From positions 186,266-250,265 of the forward strand of contig NZ_LXYI01000008.1 of the NCBI RefSeq assembly GCF_001650875.1: a DNA stretch of 64,000 bases, read 5' to 3'. Origin of the DNA: Sulfitobacter sp. EhC04 (GTDB lineage Bacteria > Pseudomonadota > Alphaproteobacteria > Rhodobacterales > Rhodobacteraceae). Below are positions 9,271 through 17,785 of this stretch, piece after piece; the first letter of the stretch is position 1, and the number at the start of each line of letters is the position of its first letter. The notes under the pieces were generated by a model, which ran no database searches, was not told the DNA's origin, and saw only the letters and a list, made by a program, of their open reading frames with translations. A program made the translations under genes and the position numbers.

Positions 9271-10296
9271 ATGACCGAGGCGACCATGACCACTGAAAAC
9301 CTTCAGCAGGCCCGCAGCACCACCCTCCAGGGTGTGCTGGTGGGGCTGCTGGCCTTTGCTCTCTACGCCAGCCACGATGCGGCGATCAAATCACTTGGCG
9401 GCACCTATTCGCCATTCCAGATCGTTTTCTTTGTCGTATTGCTGAGCTTTCCGATGGTCACACTGATGCTGGTCAGTGACACAAAGGCCGAGAACCTGCG
9501 CCCGCGCGATCCATTCTGGGCCGCAGTGCGCACCGCCGCTGTCGTGATCGGCGGCTTCTGCGCATTTTATGCATTTGCCGTCCTGCCCCTTGCCGAAACC
9601 TACGCAATTCTCTTTGCCTCGCCATTGATCATCACGGTCCTGTCTGTCCCCCTGCTAGGAGAGGTCGTGCGTGTGCACCGCTGGCTCGCTGTCCTTGTCG
9701 GCCTGATCGGGGTGCTGGTGGTGCTGCGGCCGGGGTCAGCCGAACTGGGTCTTGGCCATATGGCCGCGCTGATATCCGCCTTCGGCAGCGCGCTTGCCGC
9801 TGTCGTCATGCGCAAGATCGGTGCGCGGGAACGGCGCGAGGTTCTGCTGCTTTATCCGCTCCTGGCCAACTTCGGTTTGATGCTGTGCATCCTGCCATTT
9901 GTCTATGTTCCGATGCCCCTTGCCGATCTTGGCCTGGTGTTGCTCATCGCCCTGCTTGCCGTCACCGCGATGAGCCTGATGATACGCGCCTATACCCTTG
10001 CCGATGCAGCCATGGTCGCCCCGATGCAATATAGCCAGATCATCTGGGCGACGCTGTTTGGCTGGCTGTTCTTCGGTGAGACCTCGGACGTTCTGACATT
10101 CGTCGGCGCAGGCATCATCATCGCCAGCGGCGGCTATATTGTTCTGCGCGAAGCAGGCGGTGGCACGTCGGAACATCGCCCGGTGCTCAACAATCTCAGC
10201 CGCAGGCCGGAAATGGGCGGCATGCCCCGCCTCAGCCTGATCGCCCGCAAGACCGTCGCCAGCGTAAGAGAACAATTGCCAAGGCAGCGCCACTAA
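9271..10296 (+). CDS. EamA/DMT-family transporter
   Basis: 341 residues with about ten membrane helices in two EamA repeats (for example LVGLLAFALYASHDAAIKS and VLTFVGAGIIIASGGYIVL). These inner-membrane carriers export or import metabolites; the substrate cannot be read from the sequence. An alternative start at ATG 9286 has a better GAGG ribosome site. The C-terminal 50 residues are hydrophilic and cytoplasmic. tRNA-Pro begins 20 bases after the stop. Confidence 0.85.
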   Translation: MTEATMTTENLQQARSTTLQGVLVGLLAFALYASHDAAIKSLGGTYSPFQIVFFVVLLSFPMVTLMLVSDTKAENLRPRDPFWAAVRTAAVVIGGFCAFYAFAVLPLAETYAILFASPLIITVLSVPLLGEVVRVHRWLAVLVGLIGVLVVLRPGSAELGLGHMAALISAFGSALAAVVMRKIGARERREVLLLYPLLANFGLMLCILPFVYVPMPLADLGLVLLIALLAVTAMSLMIRAYTLADAAMVAPMQYSQIIWATLFGWLFFGETSDVLTFVGAGIIIASGGYIVLREAGGGTSEHRPVLNNLSRRPEMGGMPRLSLIARKTVASVREQLPRQRH

Positions 10297-10316
10297 GCTA
10301 TGTGGCGCGCATCGGT

Positions 10317-10393
10317 CGGGCTGTAGCGCAGCCTGGTAGCGCACCTGCTTCGGGAGCAGGGGGTCGGAGGTTCGAATCCTCTCAGCCCGACCA
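10317..10393 (+). tRNA. tRNA-Pro (anticodon CGG)
   Basis: A full cloverleaf of 77 bases. The acceptor stem CGGGCTG pairs with CAGCCCG. The anticodon arm CCTGC-TTCGGGA-GCAGG carries anticodon CGG. The T arm contains GGTTCGAATCC, and CCA is encoded at 10391-10393. Confidence 0.95.
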
Positions 10394-10456
10394 ATAAAAA
10401 GATGCCATCAGGTAGAACCGGTTCTTCAGAAGATCATGGCCTGAACAAACACTCCC

Positions 10457-10603
10457 TTATTCCAGAGCCTCAAACCTTGCCGTCAGATCAGACTGCGCGT
10501 TGCGGTATGGCCCAGAGCCATAGCTGACCCGAGAGATGCCAGTCTGCGCGACTTCGCGGATCGAGGTCATATCCGGGAGGGCAAATAACATCCTGTAACC
10601 GCA
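10457..10603 (-). pseudogene. C-terminal remnant of an isocitrate lyase/PEP mutase-family gene
   Basis: The minus strand reads about 45 codons, ending TAA at 10457-10459, with PDMTSIREVAQTGISRVSYG then SGPYR and an Ala/Glu-rich tail. This matches the usual C-terminus of ICL/PEPM-family proteins (...GVSRVSYGPGPYR...). A stop codon interrupts the frame upstream near 10604 and no N-terminal barrel is present, so only the end of the gene survives. The family call rests on this short stretch. Confidence 0.5.
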
Positions 10604-11028
10604 CGAGCCTCACGGCCCCCACGCCGCCGAAAATCAGGCAATTATTATTGTATCATGAAATAGGGCCTGCCGACTGGGAACTCACGCCGTCTCAGCCAGA
10701 ATAGGCCCGGAATCTGCGCCGCATCGGAACCGTTCAGCAAGAATCACCAGTCGTTATCGCGCAGTTCCGTGCCATTTGGCTTGAGCAATCAGGCCTTTTT
10801 CCGGGCAACAGAAAGGCAACGGGACCCAAGCAATTGTGGCATTGTCTCCGCTCGCCACCCAGTGCCGGGCAGGTGACCGCATTGATGCACGGCAGTGGAG
10901 AATGGCCCCGTTTTTTAAGAAAAGCCTACCTATCTTTTCCGGTCGATTGAGGCAAAACATTGGCCAGACCAAGGCCGTATTCTGGGGCGGCGCTGATCAA
11001 GTGGGGCACATTTGAGAGGTTCACGACA
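10604..11028. other. Non-coding stretch upstream of the VWA protein
   Basis: No frame with recognisable similarity. It contains an AT-rich segment near 10640-10660 and a T run near 10910 that could be promoter or terminator material. It probably carries the promoter of the gene at 11029. Confidence 0.4.
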
Positions 11029-12513
11029 ATGGCAACAAGATCAACGCCACCCGAAATACATAGTCTGACCGCATCGGTCCGCAGTTTTGGCCGCGGCGAA
11101 GATGGGTCGATCACGATCTTTGCCTGCTTCATGGTTTTCTGCATGCTGATGGTCTGCGGCATCTCCGTTGACATGATGCGTCACGAGATGGACCGCAGCC
11201 GCCTCCAGGCGACGGCGGACCGGGCCGTGCTTGCCGCGACCTCGCTGAACCAGCGCCTCGCCCCCGAAGATGTGGTGGCGGACTATTTCACAAAATCCGG
11301 CATCCGGGACTTCATGTCGAATGTCGAGGTCAGTCAGGGGCTCAGCTTTCGCACCGTGACCGTGGGTGCGTCCACCACCATGACCACGCAATTCATGGAT
11401 TACCTCGGCGTCGAAACGCTGAACGTCCCTGCCCTCGCCACCGCAGAGGACCGCGTACCAAATGTCGAGATTTCACTTGTTCTTGATATCTCTGGTTCAA
11501 TGCGTTTCTCCAACCGCATGAATGACCTGCGGCCTGCTGCGTCGGACTTTCTCGACATTGTGCTGGATGATGCCAATGCCCAGAAAACCTCTGTCACGCT
11601 TGTTCCCTATGCTGGTCAGACCAACCCCGGCCCTTTCATGTTCGACCGCCTGAACGGTGAGCGCTACCCGGCGATGGCCCTGGATGAAGCTAACGGCGGC
11701 ATTGCAGAGCACCTCAGCCATGGTGAACTGCCAGCCGACGCACCAGGCGGCACCGGGTCGGATGAGAACACGCGCTATGTCTATCCGAACGTCTCATCCT
11801 GTCTGGATATCGGGACCGGCGGCTTTTCCTCGGCAGAACTGCCATCGGGCATCCTGTATCCGCAGACCCCGCATTTCATGAACTGGGATATTGCCGGCAA
11901 TGTGATGGACTGGGGATGGTGCCCGCAGGATCAGACATCGATCCAATACCTCAGCAATGACCGGACGGGCCTGAAGAACCTGATCAACAACATGCGGATG
12001 CATGACGGCACCGGCACGCATTACGCGATGAAATGGGCCGTCTCCATGCTGGACCCATCGTCACAGGACGATGTGACAGCGCTGGCCAACGCAGGTCTCG
12101 CCGCCCCCGAATTCATCGGGCGGCCTGCATCCTACGGCGACAGCACGACACAAAAGTACATCATCCTGATGACAGACGGCCAGATCACTGAGCAGGTGCG
12201 CCCCATTGACACGATGGATGTTGAGAACCCGGTCCGAGAGCTGGAGAAAGGCCGACACAACGAACGCGAAACAATCACATCCGCCGGCACCAACGTCGAC
12301 AGCTTCTTTCAGCAATGCGATCTCGCCAAAAGCAGAAGCCCGCGCCCGATCATCGTCTATACGATTGCCTTCGAGGCACCCGGTACGCCCGAGCAGCAGA
12401 TGCGCGACTGCGCTTCCTCTCCGTCCCACTTTTTCAAAGCTGACGGCGACAACATCGCTGATGTCTTCGAGGCGATCGCCTACCAGATCCGGCAGCTTCG
12501 GCTGACTCAATAA
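11029..12513 (+). CDS. TadE/TadG-like protein with von Willebrand factor A domain
   Basis: 494 residues. The N-terminus has the Tad-pilus-type signal/TM pattern (GEDGSITIFACFMVFCMLMV around residues 22-41), then SRLQATADRAVLAATSL as in TadE/G-like putative pilus assembly proteins. The VWA domain begins at VEISLVLDISGSM with the metal-binding DxSxS motif and continues to KYIILMTDGQ. The C-terminal segment (PIIVYTIAFEAP, then CASSPSHFFKADG) completes the fold. It is likely anchored in the inner membrane and may assist surface or pilus assembly. No tad genes are adjacent. The ATG at 11029 was preferred over an open 23-codon extension. Confidence 0.85.
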   Translation: MATRSTPPEIHSLTASVRSFGRGEDGSITIFACFMVFCMLMVCGISVDMMRHEMDRSRLQATADRAVLAATSLNQRLAPEDVVADYFTKSGIRDFMSNVEVSQGLSFRTVTVGASTTMTTQFMDYLGVETLNVPALATAEDRVPNVEISLVLDISGSMRFSNRMNDLRPAASDFLDIVLDDANAQKTSVTLVPYAGQTNPGPFMFDRLNGERYPAMALDEANGGIAEHLSHGELPADAPGGTGSDENTRYVYPNVSSCLDIGTGGFSSAELPSGILYPQTPHFMNWDIAGNVMDWGWCPQDQTSIQYLSNDRTGLKNLINNMRMHDGTGTHYAMKWAVSMLDPSSQDDVTALANAGLAAPEFIGRPASYGDSTTQKYIILMTDGQITEQVRPIDTMDVENPVRELEKGRHNERETITSAGTNVDSFFQQCDLAKSRSPRPIIVYTIAFEAPGTPEQQMRDCASSPSHFFKADGDNIADVFEAIAYQIRQLRLTQ

Positions 12514-12555
12514 ACGGTTCCGAGAGGAAACCTGCCAGCCGCGCAAGCGCGCTAT

Positions 12556-12586
12556 CGTGCGGACAGAGTTCTGAACTGTCCGCACG
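12556..12586. terminator. Stem-loop between the VWA gene and the convergent tRNA-Arg
   Basis: CGTGCGGACAG (12556-12566) and CTGTCCGCACG (12576-12586) are perfect 11-bp arms with a 9-base loop, followed by AATAAAG on the plus strand. It lies between two convergent transcripts and can serve either. Confidence 0.6.
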
Positions 12587-12623
12587 AATAAAGTGACCAA
12601 GTTCGGATGATACCGCACGGTTC

Positions 12624-12700
12624 TGGTGACCCCGGCAGGATTCGAACCTGCAACCTGCCCCTTAGGAGGGGGCTGCTCTATCCAGTTGAGCCACGGGGCC
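12624..12700 (-). tRNA. tRNA-Arg (anticodon CCT)
   Basis: The reverse strand folds as a 77-base tRNA. The acceptor GGCCCCG pairs with CGGGGTC (one G-T), and the anticodon loop CTCCTAA within GCCCC/GGGGC gives anticodon CCT. The T arm contains GGTTCGAATCC, and the CCA end is encoded at 12624-12626. Confidence 0.95.
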
Positions 12701-13056
12701 ACGTATAAATATCCTGTTGATCAGATACTTATATGTAGTTCCGAAGTTGACCCAAGCACAGGCCCTGCCGGAGCAGCACCAGAGCTGCGCGAAAAATGAG
12801 ACCTGGCAACCTGTGCTTCAACAGAGCAGATACCGTGCCCCTCCCGCTACATCAAGAGAGTAGAACCGGCGAGGGCCTGCGCATTTGGCTTATCGGATCG
12901 TCATTGGTACGGCACTTGGAGCGCTCCTGTGAACGCAGTTACGACAGAGTTCCCATGGTCATAGTCGAACCTGCATTGCAACATGCGCAGTTGAGGTATC
13001 TAGCGGCGACCGAAACGAAAAATCGAAGAGAGCGTTTCGCGTTAAATATTAATCAT
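12701..13056. other. Anonymous spacer beside tRNA-Arg
   Basis: No recognised gene. The composition is more AT-rich than the flanks, and insertion-sequence remnants follow at 13057-13301. A plus-strand frame open from 12796 has no family resemblance. Confidence 0.4.
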
Positions 13057-13139
13057 CTAGCGCTGCCTGAAACCATAGGTATCAAAGCATTGGGCCCTAA
13101 TAAGAGGTGTCTCAAGGTAAACGCGAAATGCTGTAGTTG
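13057..13139 (-). repeat. Degenerate repeat shared with 40371-40450
   Basis: On the minus strand it reads TAFRVYLETPLIRAQ..., ending YGFRQR and TAG. The segment at 40371-40450 reads TAFHVYLEPLLFAE..., ending YGFGQR and TAG at the same place. The two match at roughly two thirds of bases with a 3-base indel, so they look like the same C-terminal fragment of a mobile-element-associated protein. I cannot name it. Confidence 0.5.
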
Positions 13140-13169
13140 ATAGGCGGTGGCCGCGTGAGCCATCTTTGA

Positions 13170-13301
13170 CAAGTGCACCTGGAACGGATCGGGGCCAGAA
13201 CATTTGGCCAGATGTTCGACGCTCTCGCGGAAGCCTGCGATCTGTTGAGACCGAAGGATTGCTGGAATGACTTCTGGGAAGCAGGCTATGGATCAAATTA
13301 A
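13170..13301 (+). mobile_element. IS630-type transposase C-terminal remnant
   Basis: A 43-codon plus-strand fragment, bounded upstream by TGA at 13167 and ending TAA at 13299-13301. It contains LERIGARTFGQMFDAL and then KDCWNDFWEAGYGSN, the typical end of IS630-family DDE transposases (IGARTF...ECWNF..AGY). The catalytic part is missing, so this is a dead fragment. Confidence 0.6.
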
Positions 13302-13394
13302 GGGCTCGATGCTTTAAACTTCTGGGCAATGCCCTTCGGGGACCTTGATTTTTGCAACCAACGCCTGATCAAATGGTTAACGCAACTGTCGCCT

Positions 13395-14174
13395 TTAGAG
13401 AGTGAATGCAAACCGGAATGCCTCCAGCGCTGCTTCTGCATCGGCGGCGGCAAAGGCTTCCATACCCACTGGACCGCGATAGCCCATCCCGTTCAGCGCC
13501 GACGCGATACCGGCATAGTTGATTTCGCCAGTGCCCGGTTCGCACCGCCCCGGATTGTCGGCGACCTGCACTTCACCGATCCACGGCAGGCAGGCCTTAC
13601 ACCAACGCACAAGATCACCTTCGCCGATCTGGGTGTGATACAGGTCGAGGTTGATGCGCAATTGCGGGCGGTTTACGGTAGAAACCAGCGCCAGCACATC
13701 CGCCGTGCTGCCGAACGGGCAGCCGGGGTGATCGAGCGGATTGAGGTTTTCCAGCGTGAAGGTCACGCCCTCTGCCACCGCCAAGTCACAGATGCGGTTC
13801 AGTGTATCGACCGCGCGCTGCATCATGCCGGGAGAAAACGCACCGTGGAGCGGGAGCGGGATGCCTCCATCCCCAAGGCCCGTGCCATGCAGGTTCAACC
13901 GATCTACCCCAAGCCGTTTGCCGACCAGCGCGGTTTCGCGCGCCGACGCCAGCAGCATGTCGGCCCCTTCGGCGTCGCTGAGACGGCCCTGAAGGTAGCC
14001 GTTCATGATGGTAAAGTTGGCACCGGTGGCCTCCAGCTTATTCAGGTCATGGTCGGGCCAGTTCCACAGACCAACGCCAAAGCCCATCTCGGTCAGACGC
14101 GCAGCGCGCCAGTCGATGGGCTTGTCCAGCCAGAGCATCTCGGCACAGGCTGCCAAAGCAAAAGGTTGGGTCAT
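13395..14174 (-). CDS. TIM-barrel isomerase/epimerase (hydroxypyruvate isomerase/IolI-like)
   Basis: 259 residues of an AP-endonuclease-family-2 TIM barrel. Metal-binding acidic and His residues appear in FTLENLNPLDHPG, INLDLYHTQIGEG, VQVADNPGRCEPG and VGMEAF. This is the pattern of sugar-phosphate isomerases, and it is closest in feel to hydroxypyruvate isomerase (Hyi). Its place at the end of the iol operon suggests inosose isomerisation (IolI role) or a related epimerisation. It follows iolB by 30 bases. The substrate is inferred from context only. Confidence 0.75.
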   Translation of the reverse strand: MTQPFALAACAEMLWLDKPIDWRAARLTEMGFGVGLWNWPDHDLNKLEATGANFTIMNGYLQGRLSDAEGADMLLASARETALVGKRLGVDRLNLHGTGLGDGGIPLPLHGAFSPGMMQRAVDTLNRICDLAVAEGVTFTLENLNPLDHPGCPFGSTADVLALVSTVNRPQLRINLDLYHTQIGEGDLVRWCKACLPWIGEVQVADNPGRCEPGTGEINYAGIASALNGMGYRGPVGMEAFAAADAEAALEAFRFAFTL

Positions 14175-14204
14175 TTACAATTTCTCCGGGAAAAGCCGTT
14201 TGGC

Positions 14205-14999
14205 TTACATTAAGTGTTCGACGGGGGGTGCCGCGACAAAGCGCCATTTGCGCAGTGGACCGGCCATGACGTTGAGGTAGTACATCTCTATGCCGTGCGG
14301 CGCTCCGCAGGGATGGTGGCCGCGCGGCACGCAGACCACATCGCCGTCATGCACCGCCATCGTCTCGTTCAGCGACAGATCGTCCGTGTAGACGCGCTGG
14401 ATGCCAAAACCATCGGCGGGGTTCAGTCGGTGATAATAGGTCTCTTCGAGATAGGTAATACGCGGAAAATCGTCCTCGTCATGGCGATGCGAGGGGTAGG
14501 ACGACCAGTTTCCCGCCGGGGTGAAAACCTCGGTCACCAGCAGGCTGTCGCAATAGTCCTCGTTCTCCATCGCGATGTTGTTGATGTGCCGGGTGTTGCT
14601 GCCTTCGCCGCGTTGGGTCAGGGTGATGCCATCGGGTCCGATGCGCCGCGCCGCATGGCCGGAACTGCCCGGTGCCTTGCAGACCGCGATGGTGCAATCG
14701 GTGCTCGCCTCTGCGGCCCAGTCCTGATCGTTCGGCACATAGAGGCAATGCGGCGGCGTCTTTTCAAAGACGCTCATCCGCTCGCCCAACTCGCCCCAGT
14801 CCTGCCCTGCAGCTGTAAACCTGGCCTTGCCCTCGACCAACACCAGGATAACTTCGGTGCTGCCGGTGACGTCACTGGCGCGTTCACCGGCGCGCAGCTT
14901 GTATAGTTCGAAGCCGACATAGCGCCAGCCCGCCGAGTCCGGCGTGATCTGGTGCACCTTGCCGTGGGTGCCAAAGGGTTTTTTCAAGAGATCAGGCAT
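14205..14999 (-). CDS. iolB: 5-deoxy-glucuronate isomerase
   Basis: Converts 5-deoxy-D-glucuronate to 2-deoxy-5-keto-D-gluconate in inositol catabolism. 264 residues of double cupin. The metal-site region SSYPSHRHDEDDFPRITYLE and the later VCVPRGHHPCGAPHGIEMYY are diagnostic of IolB. It lies 9 bases after iolE in the same operon. The ATG is at 14997-14999. Confidence 0.95.
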   Translation of the reverse strand: MPDLLKKPFGTHGKVHQITPDSAGWRYVGFELYKLRAGERASDVTGSTEVILVLVEGKARFTAAGQDWGELGERMSVFEKTPPHCLYVPNDQDWAAEASTDCTIAVCKAPGSSGHAARRIGPDGITLTQRGEGSNTRHINNIAMENEDYCDSLLVTEVFTPAGNWSSYPSHRHDEDDFPRITYLEETYYHRLNPADGFGIQRVYTDDLSLNETMAVHDGDVVCVPRGHHPCGAPHGIEMYYLNVMAGPLRKWRFVAAPPVEHLM

Positions 15000-15008
15000 G
15001 AGGTCCTC

Positions 15009-15905
15009 TCAGATCAGTCCGGTTTCGCGCGCAATGCGCTTGAGTGTATGTAGACCAAGGGTCTGGTAGAGCAGCGGGTTACGCACGTCTGGGTCCTGCT
15101 CAGCCTCGATGATGATCCAGCCGTCATATCCCGACGCCTTGAGGATCTGTAAAAGCGGCGTGAAATCGACGCCCCCCTCCTGATCTCCCGGCACGGTGAA
15201 GACACCCGCGCGGACGCCGTCCATGAAAGACAGGCCTTCTCTCTCGACCTTCTGCCGGACAGCAGGGCGCACGTTCTTGGCGTGAAAATGACCAACGCGC
15301 GAGACGTATTTTTCCAGAACGGCGACCGGATCTCCGCCGCCAAAATAGCAGTGACCTGCGTCGAACAGCAGTTTGGTCGCCGGGCCGGTGAACCCCATGA
15401 AAGCGTCGATGTCCTCGGGCGATTGCACCACTGTGCCCATATGATGATGATAGACCAGATCAATGCCCTGATTGGCGCAATACTGCGCGATTTCTTCGAC
15501 CCTGGCACCGAAATCCTTCATCCCCGCAGCATCCAGCACAGGACGTTCAGAGAGCGCCATTTGCTTTCCTTGAATGGTATTCGAAGTCTCGCAGCAGATG
15601 CAGACAGTGCATCCGTTGTGCTTGAGCTTGTCGAGATGGGGCTGGATCGCCTTTTTCTCGTCCTCGATCGAATGCGCGAGCACGTTCATCGAATGCCAGC
15701 CCGACACAAAGCTGAGCCCGTAGCCGCTGAGCAGTTCCTTGAGCGCCTGTGGATCGTCCTGTGGCCAGCGGTGGCCGTTTTCGATGCCGTCAAAGCCGAT
15801 CAGGTGACTGGCCTCTTCGAGGATGCGTTCAGTCGGAATATCCGCGCCAAGGGTCTGATCGTCGTCATTGGCCCAGGCGATGGGGTTTGTACCAAATTTA
15901 ATCAT
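15009..15905 (-). CDS. iolE: Inosose dehydratase (myo-inosose-2 dehydratase)
   Basis: Dehydrates scyllo-inosose to 3D-3,5/4-trihydroxycyclohexane-1,2-dione. A 298-residue TIM barrel starting MIKFGTNPIAWANDDD, with YHHHMGTVVQSPEDID, LLFDAGHCYFGGGDP and GHFHAKNVR placing the metal-binding residues. The start at ATG 15903-15905 is preferred; a 7-codon extension upstream is open but unconserved. The gene follows iolD by 23 bases. Confidence 0.95.
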   Translation of the reverse strand: MIKFGTNPIAWANDDDQTLGADIPTERILEEASHLIGFDGIENGHRWPQDDPQALKELLSGYGLSFVSGWHSMNVLAHSIEDEKKAIQPHLDKLKHNGCTVCICCETSNTIQGKQMALSERPVLDAAGMKDFGARVEEIAQYCANQGIDLVYHHHMGTVVQSPEDIDAFMGFTGPATKLLFDAGHCYFGGGDPVAVLEKYVSRVGHFHAKNVRPAVRQKVEREGLSFMDGVRAGVFTVPGDQEGGVDFTPLLQILKASGYDGWIIIEAEQDPDVRNPLLYQTLGLHTLKRIARETGLI

Positions 15906-15928
15906 GGGTCTTGCTCCTGAACGCAATG

Positions 15929-17773
15929 TCAGTTCACCAATCTCTGGCGCTGCATGTTATTGAGATAATTGGCGTAGGCGGCGCGGACCTTGGTCTGGGC
16001 GGATACTTCCGGCACGCTCACGTCCCACCAGAAACCCGCCTCACCAAAGCTGGGGCCTTCGGTCGGATCGGTATCAATTACGATTACGGTGGGGATGTCG
16101 CGTCCCCGCGCCTCAGCGATCTTGACCTCCAGGTCTGCGATATCAGCGGCCCTGGCCGCGTGCGCGCCCATGGAGCCGGCATGCGCCACATAGTCAATTT
16201 GTGGCTGGGTCTCGACGTTGCAATCCTTGTAGAGGTTGTTGAATGCCTGCCCGCCCAAGCCCTGTTGCAGGCGATTTATGCAACCATAACCCCGGTTGTC
16301 GGTGAGCACGACAGTGAAAGGGATCTTGCGCATCACGGCAGTGGCCAGCTCGGAGTTGGCCATCATGTAGGAGCCGTCACCAACGAAGCAGATCACCTCG
16401 CGCTCGGGCCGTGCCAGTTTCAGGCCCATCGCCCCGGCGATCTCATAGCCCATGCAGGAATAGCCGTATTCCATGTGATAGCCGCCCTGGCTTGGCTGCC
16501 ACAAGAGCTTGAGCGCCCCTGGCATGGTGCCCGCGGCACACATGGCGATGGCTTCTTCGCCAGTGGCGCGCTGGACCGCGCCGATGACTTCCGCGTCCAG
16601 GGGGCGGTATCCTTCCGGCGTGTCAGTCCGCGGGGCGCAATGGGCAGTCACAGCGTCAAGCCAGCCCTGGCGTGCGTCGGCGTCCACCGGGTTCGCGGCG
16701 TGATCGCCCAGTTTCGCTGCGATTTTCTCCAGAGCGACCTTGGCATCGCCCATAACCGGCACTGCGCCATGCTTTTCAGCGTCATAGGCAGCGACATTGA
16801 TCGACACCAGACGGCGGTCAGGGTTGCCAAAGAGTGCCCATGAGCCGGTGGTGAAATCCTGAAAACGCGTGCCAACGCCGATCACCAGATCAGCCGCCTG
16901 AGACACCTCATTGGCCGCAGCCGATCCATCAACGCCGGCGGCACCGAAGTTCATGGGATGGCTTTGCGCCAGCGCCGATTTGCCCGCCTGCGTTTCCACC
17001 ACCGGGATGTTGAAGCGGGTCGCAAAATTGCCCAGCGTCTCTTCGGCCTGAGCATAGATCACGCCGCCCCCGGCGACGATCACCGGGTTCTTTGCGGACA
17101 GGATCAAGGCGACCACCTCCTCGATTTCGCGAGGGTCGGGCTCCGGACGGCGGATACGCCAGACCTTCGGCGCAAAGAACGCGGCCGGGTAGTCATAAGC
17201 CTCCGCCTGAACGTCCTGACAAAAGGACAGCGTGACCGGGCCGCAGCTGGCCGGATTGGTCATTGTCGCCAATGCGCGGGGCAGAGCGGTCAGCAGATGT
17301 TCGGGGCGCGTGATGCGGTCAAAATAGCGGCTGACTGAACGGAACATGTCATTGGTCGAAAGCGTGCCATCCTCGAAATCCTCTATTTGTTGCAATACGG
17401 GGTCGGGACGGCGGTTTGCAAAGACGTCACCGGGGATGAACAGCACCGGCAGACGGTTGACATGCGCCAGCGCGGCGGCCGTCAGCATATTGGCGGCACC
17501 CGGCCCGATGGAGGACGTCACCGCCTGCGCGCGGGTCCGTTTCATGCCCTTGGCATAGGCGATGGCGCAATGGGCCATGGTCTGCTCGTTCTGGCCACGC
17601 CAAGTGGGGAACGCATCTCCCGCCTGTTGAAGCGCCTCGCCCAGACCCGCCACGTTGCCATGGCCAAAAATGCCCCAGATCCCGTCGATAAAGCGCTCGC
17701 CGGTCTCTGTTCTCTGCACAGACAGCCATTTGATCATGGCCTGTGCTGCGGTCAGCCGGATGGTTTCACTCAT
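15929..17773 (-). CDS. iolD: 3D-(3,5/4)-trihydroxycyclohexane-1,2-dione hydrolase (ThDP-dependent)
   Basis: Ring-opening hydrolase of inositol catabolism. 614 residues with the three thiamine-diphosphate-enzyme domains. The N-terminal pyrimidine-binding domain contains GIWGIFGHGNVAGLGEAL, and the C-terminal ThDP-Mg motif is GDGSYMMANSELATA with a downstream Asn. MEYGYSCMGYEIAGAMGLKL is typical of IolD. The gene lies 12 bases after iolC, so cotranscription is near certain. Confidence 0.95.
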   Translation of the reverse strand: MSETIRLTAAQAMIKWLSVQRTETGERFIDGIWGIFGHGNVAGLGEALQQAGDAFPTWRGQNEQTMAHCAIAYAKGMKRTRAQAVTSSIGPGAANMLTAAALAHVNRLPVLFIPGDVFANRRPDPVLQQIEDFEDGTLSTNDMFRSVSRYFDRITRPEHLLTALPRALATMTNPASCGPVTLSFCQDVQAEAYDYPAAFFAPKVWRIRRPEPDPREIEEVVALILSAKNPVIVAGGGVIYAQAEETLGNFATRFNIPVVETQAGKSALAQSHPMNFGAAGVDGSAAANEVSQAADLVIGVGTRFQDFTTGSWALFGNPDRRLVSINVAAYDAEKHGAVPVMGDAKVALEKIAAKLGDHAANPVDADARQGWLDAVTAHCAPRTDTPEGYRPLDAEVIGAVQRATGEEAIAMCAAGTMPGALKLLWQPSQGGYHMEYGYSCMGYEIAGAMGLKLARPEREVICFVGDGSYMMANSELATAVMRKIPFTVVLTDNRGYGCINRLQQGLGGQAFNNLYKDCNVETQPQIDYVAHAGSMGAHAARAADIADLEVKIAEARGRDIPTVIVIDTDPTEGPSFGEAGFWWDVSVPEVSAQTKVRAAYANYLNNMQRQRLVN

Positions 17774-17785
17774 CGCTCTTCTCCT

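Noticed and set aside
12796..13140. A 114-codon plus-strand frame beside tRNA-Arg
   Set aside because: No family resemblance; the part shared with 40371-40450 is better conserved when read on the minus strand.
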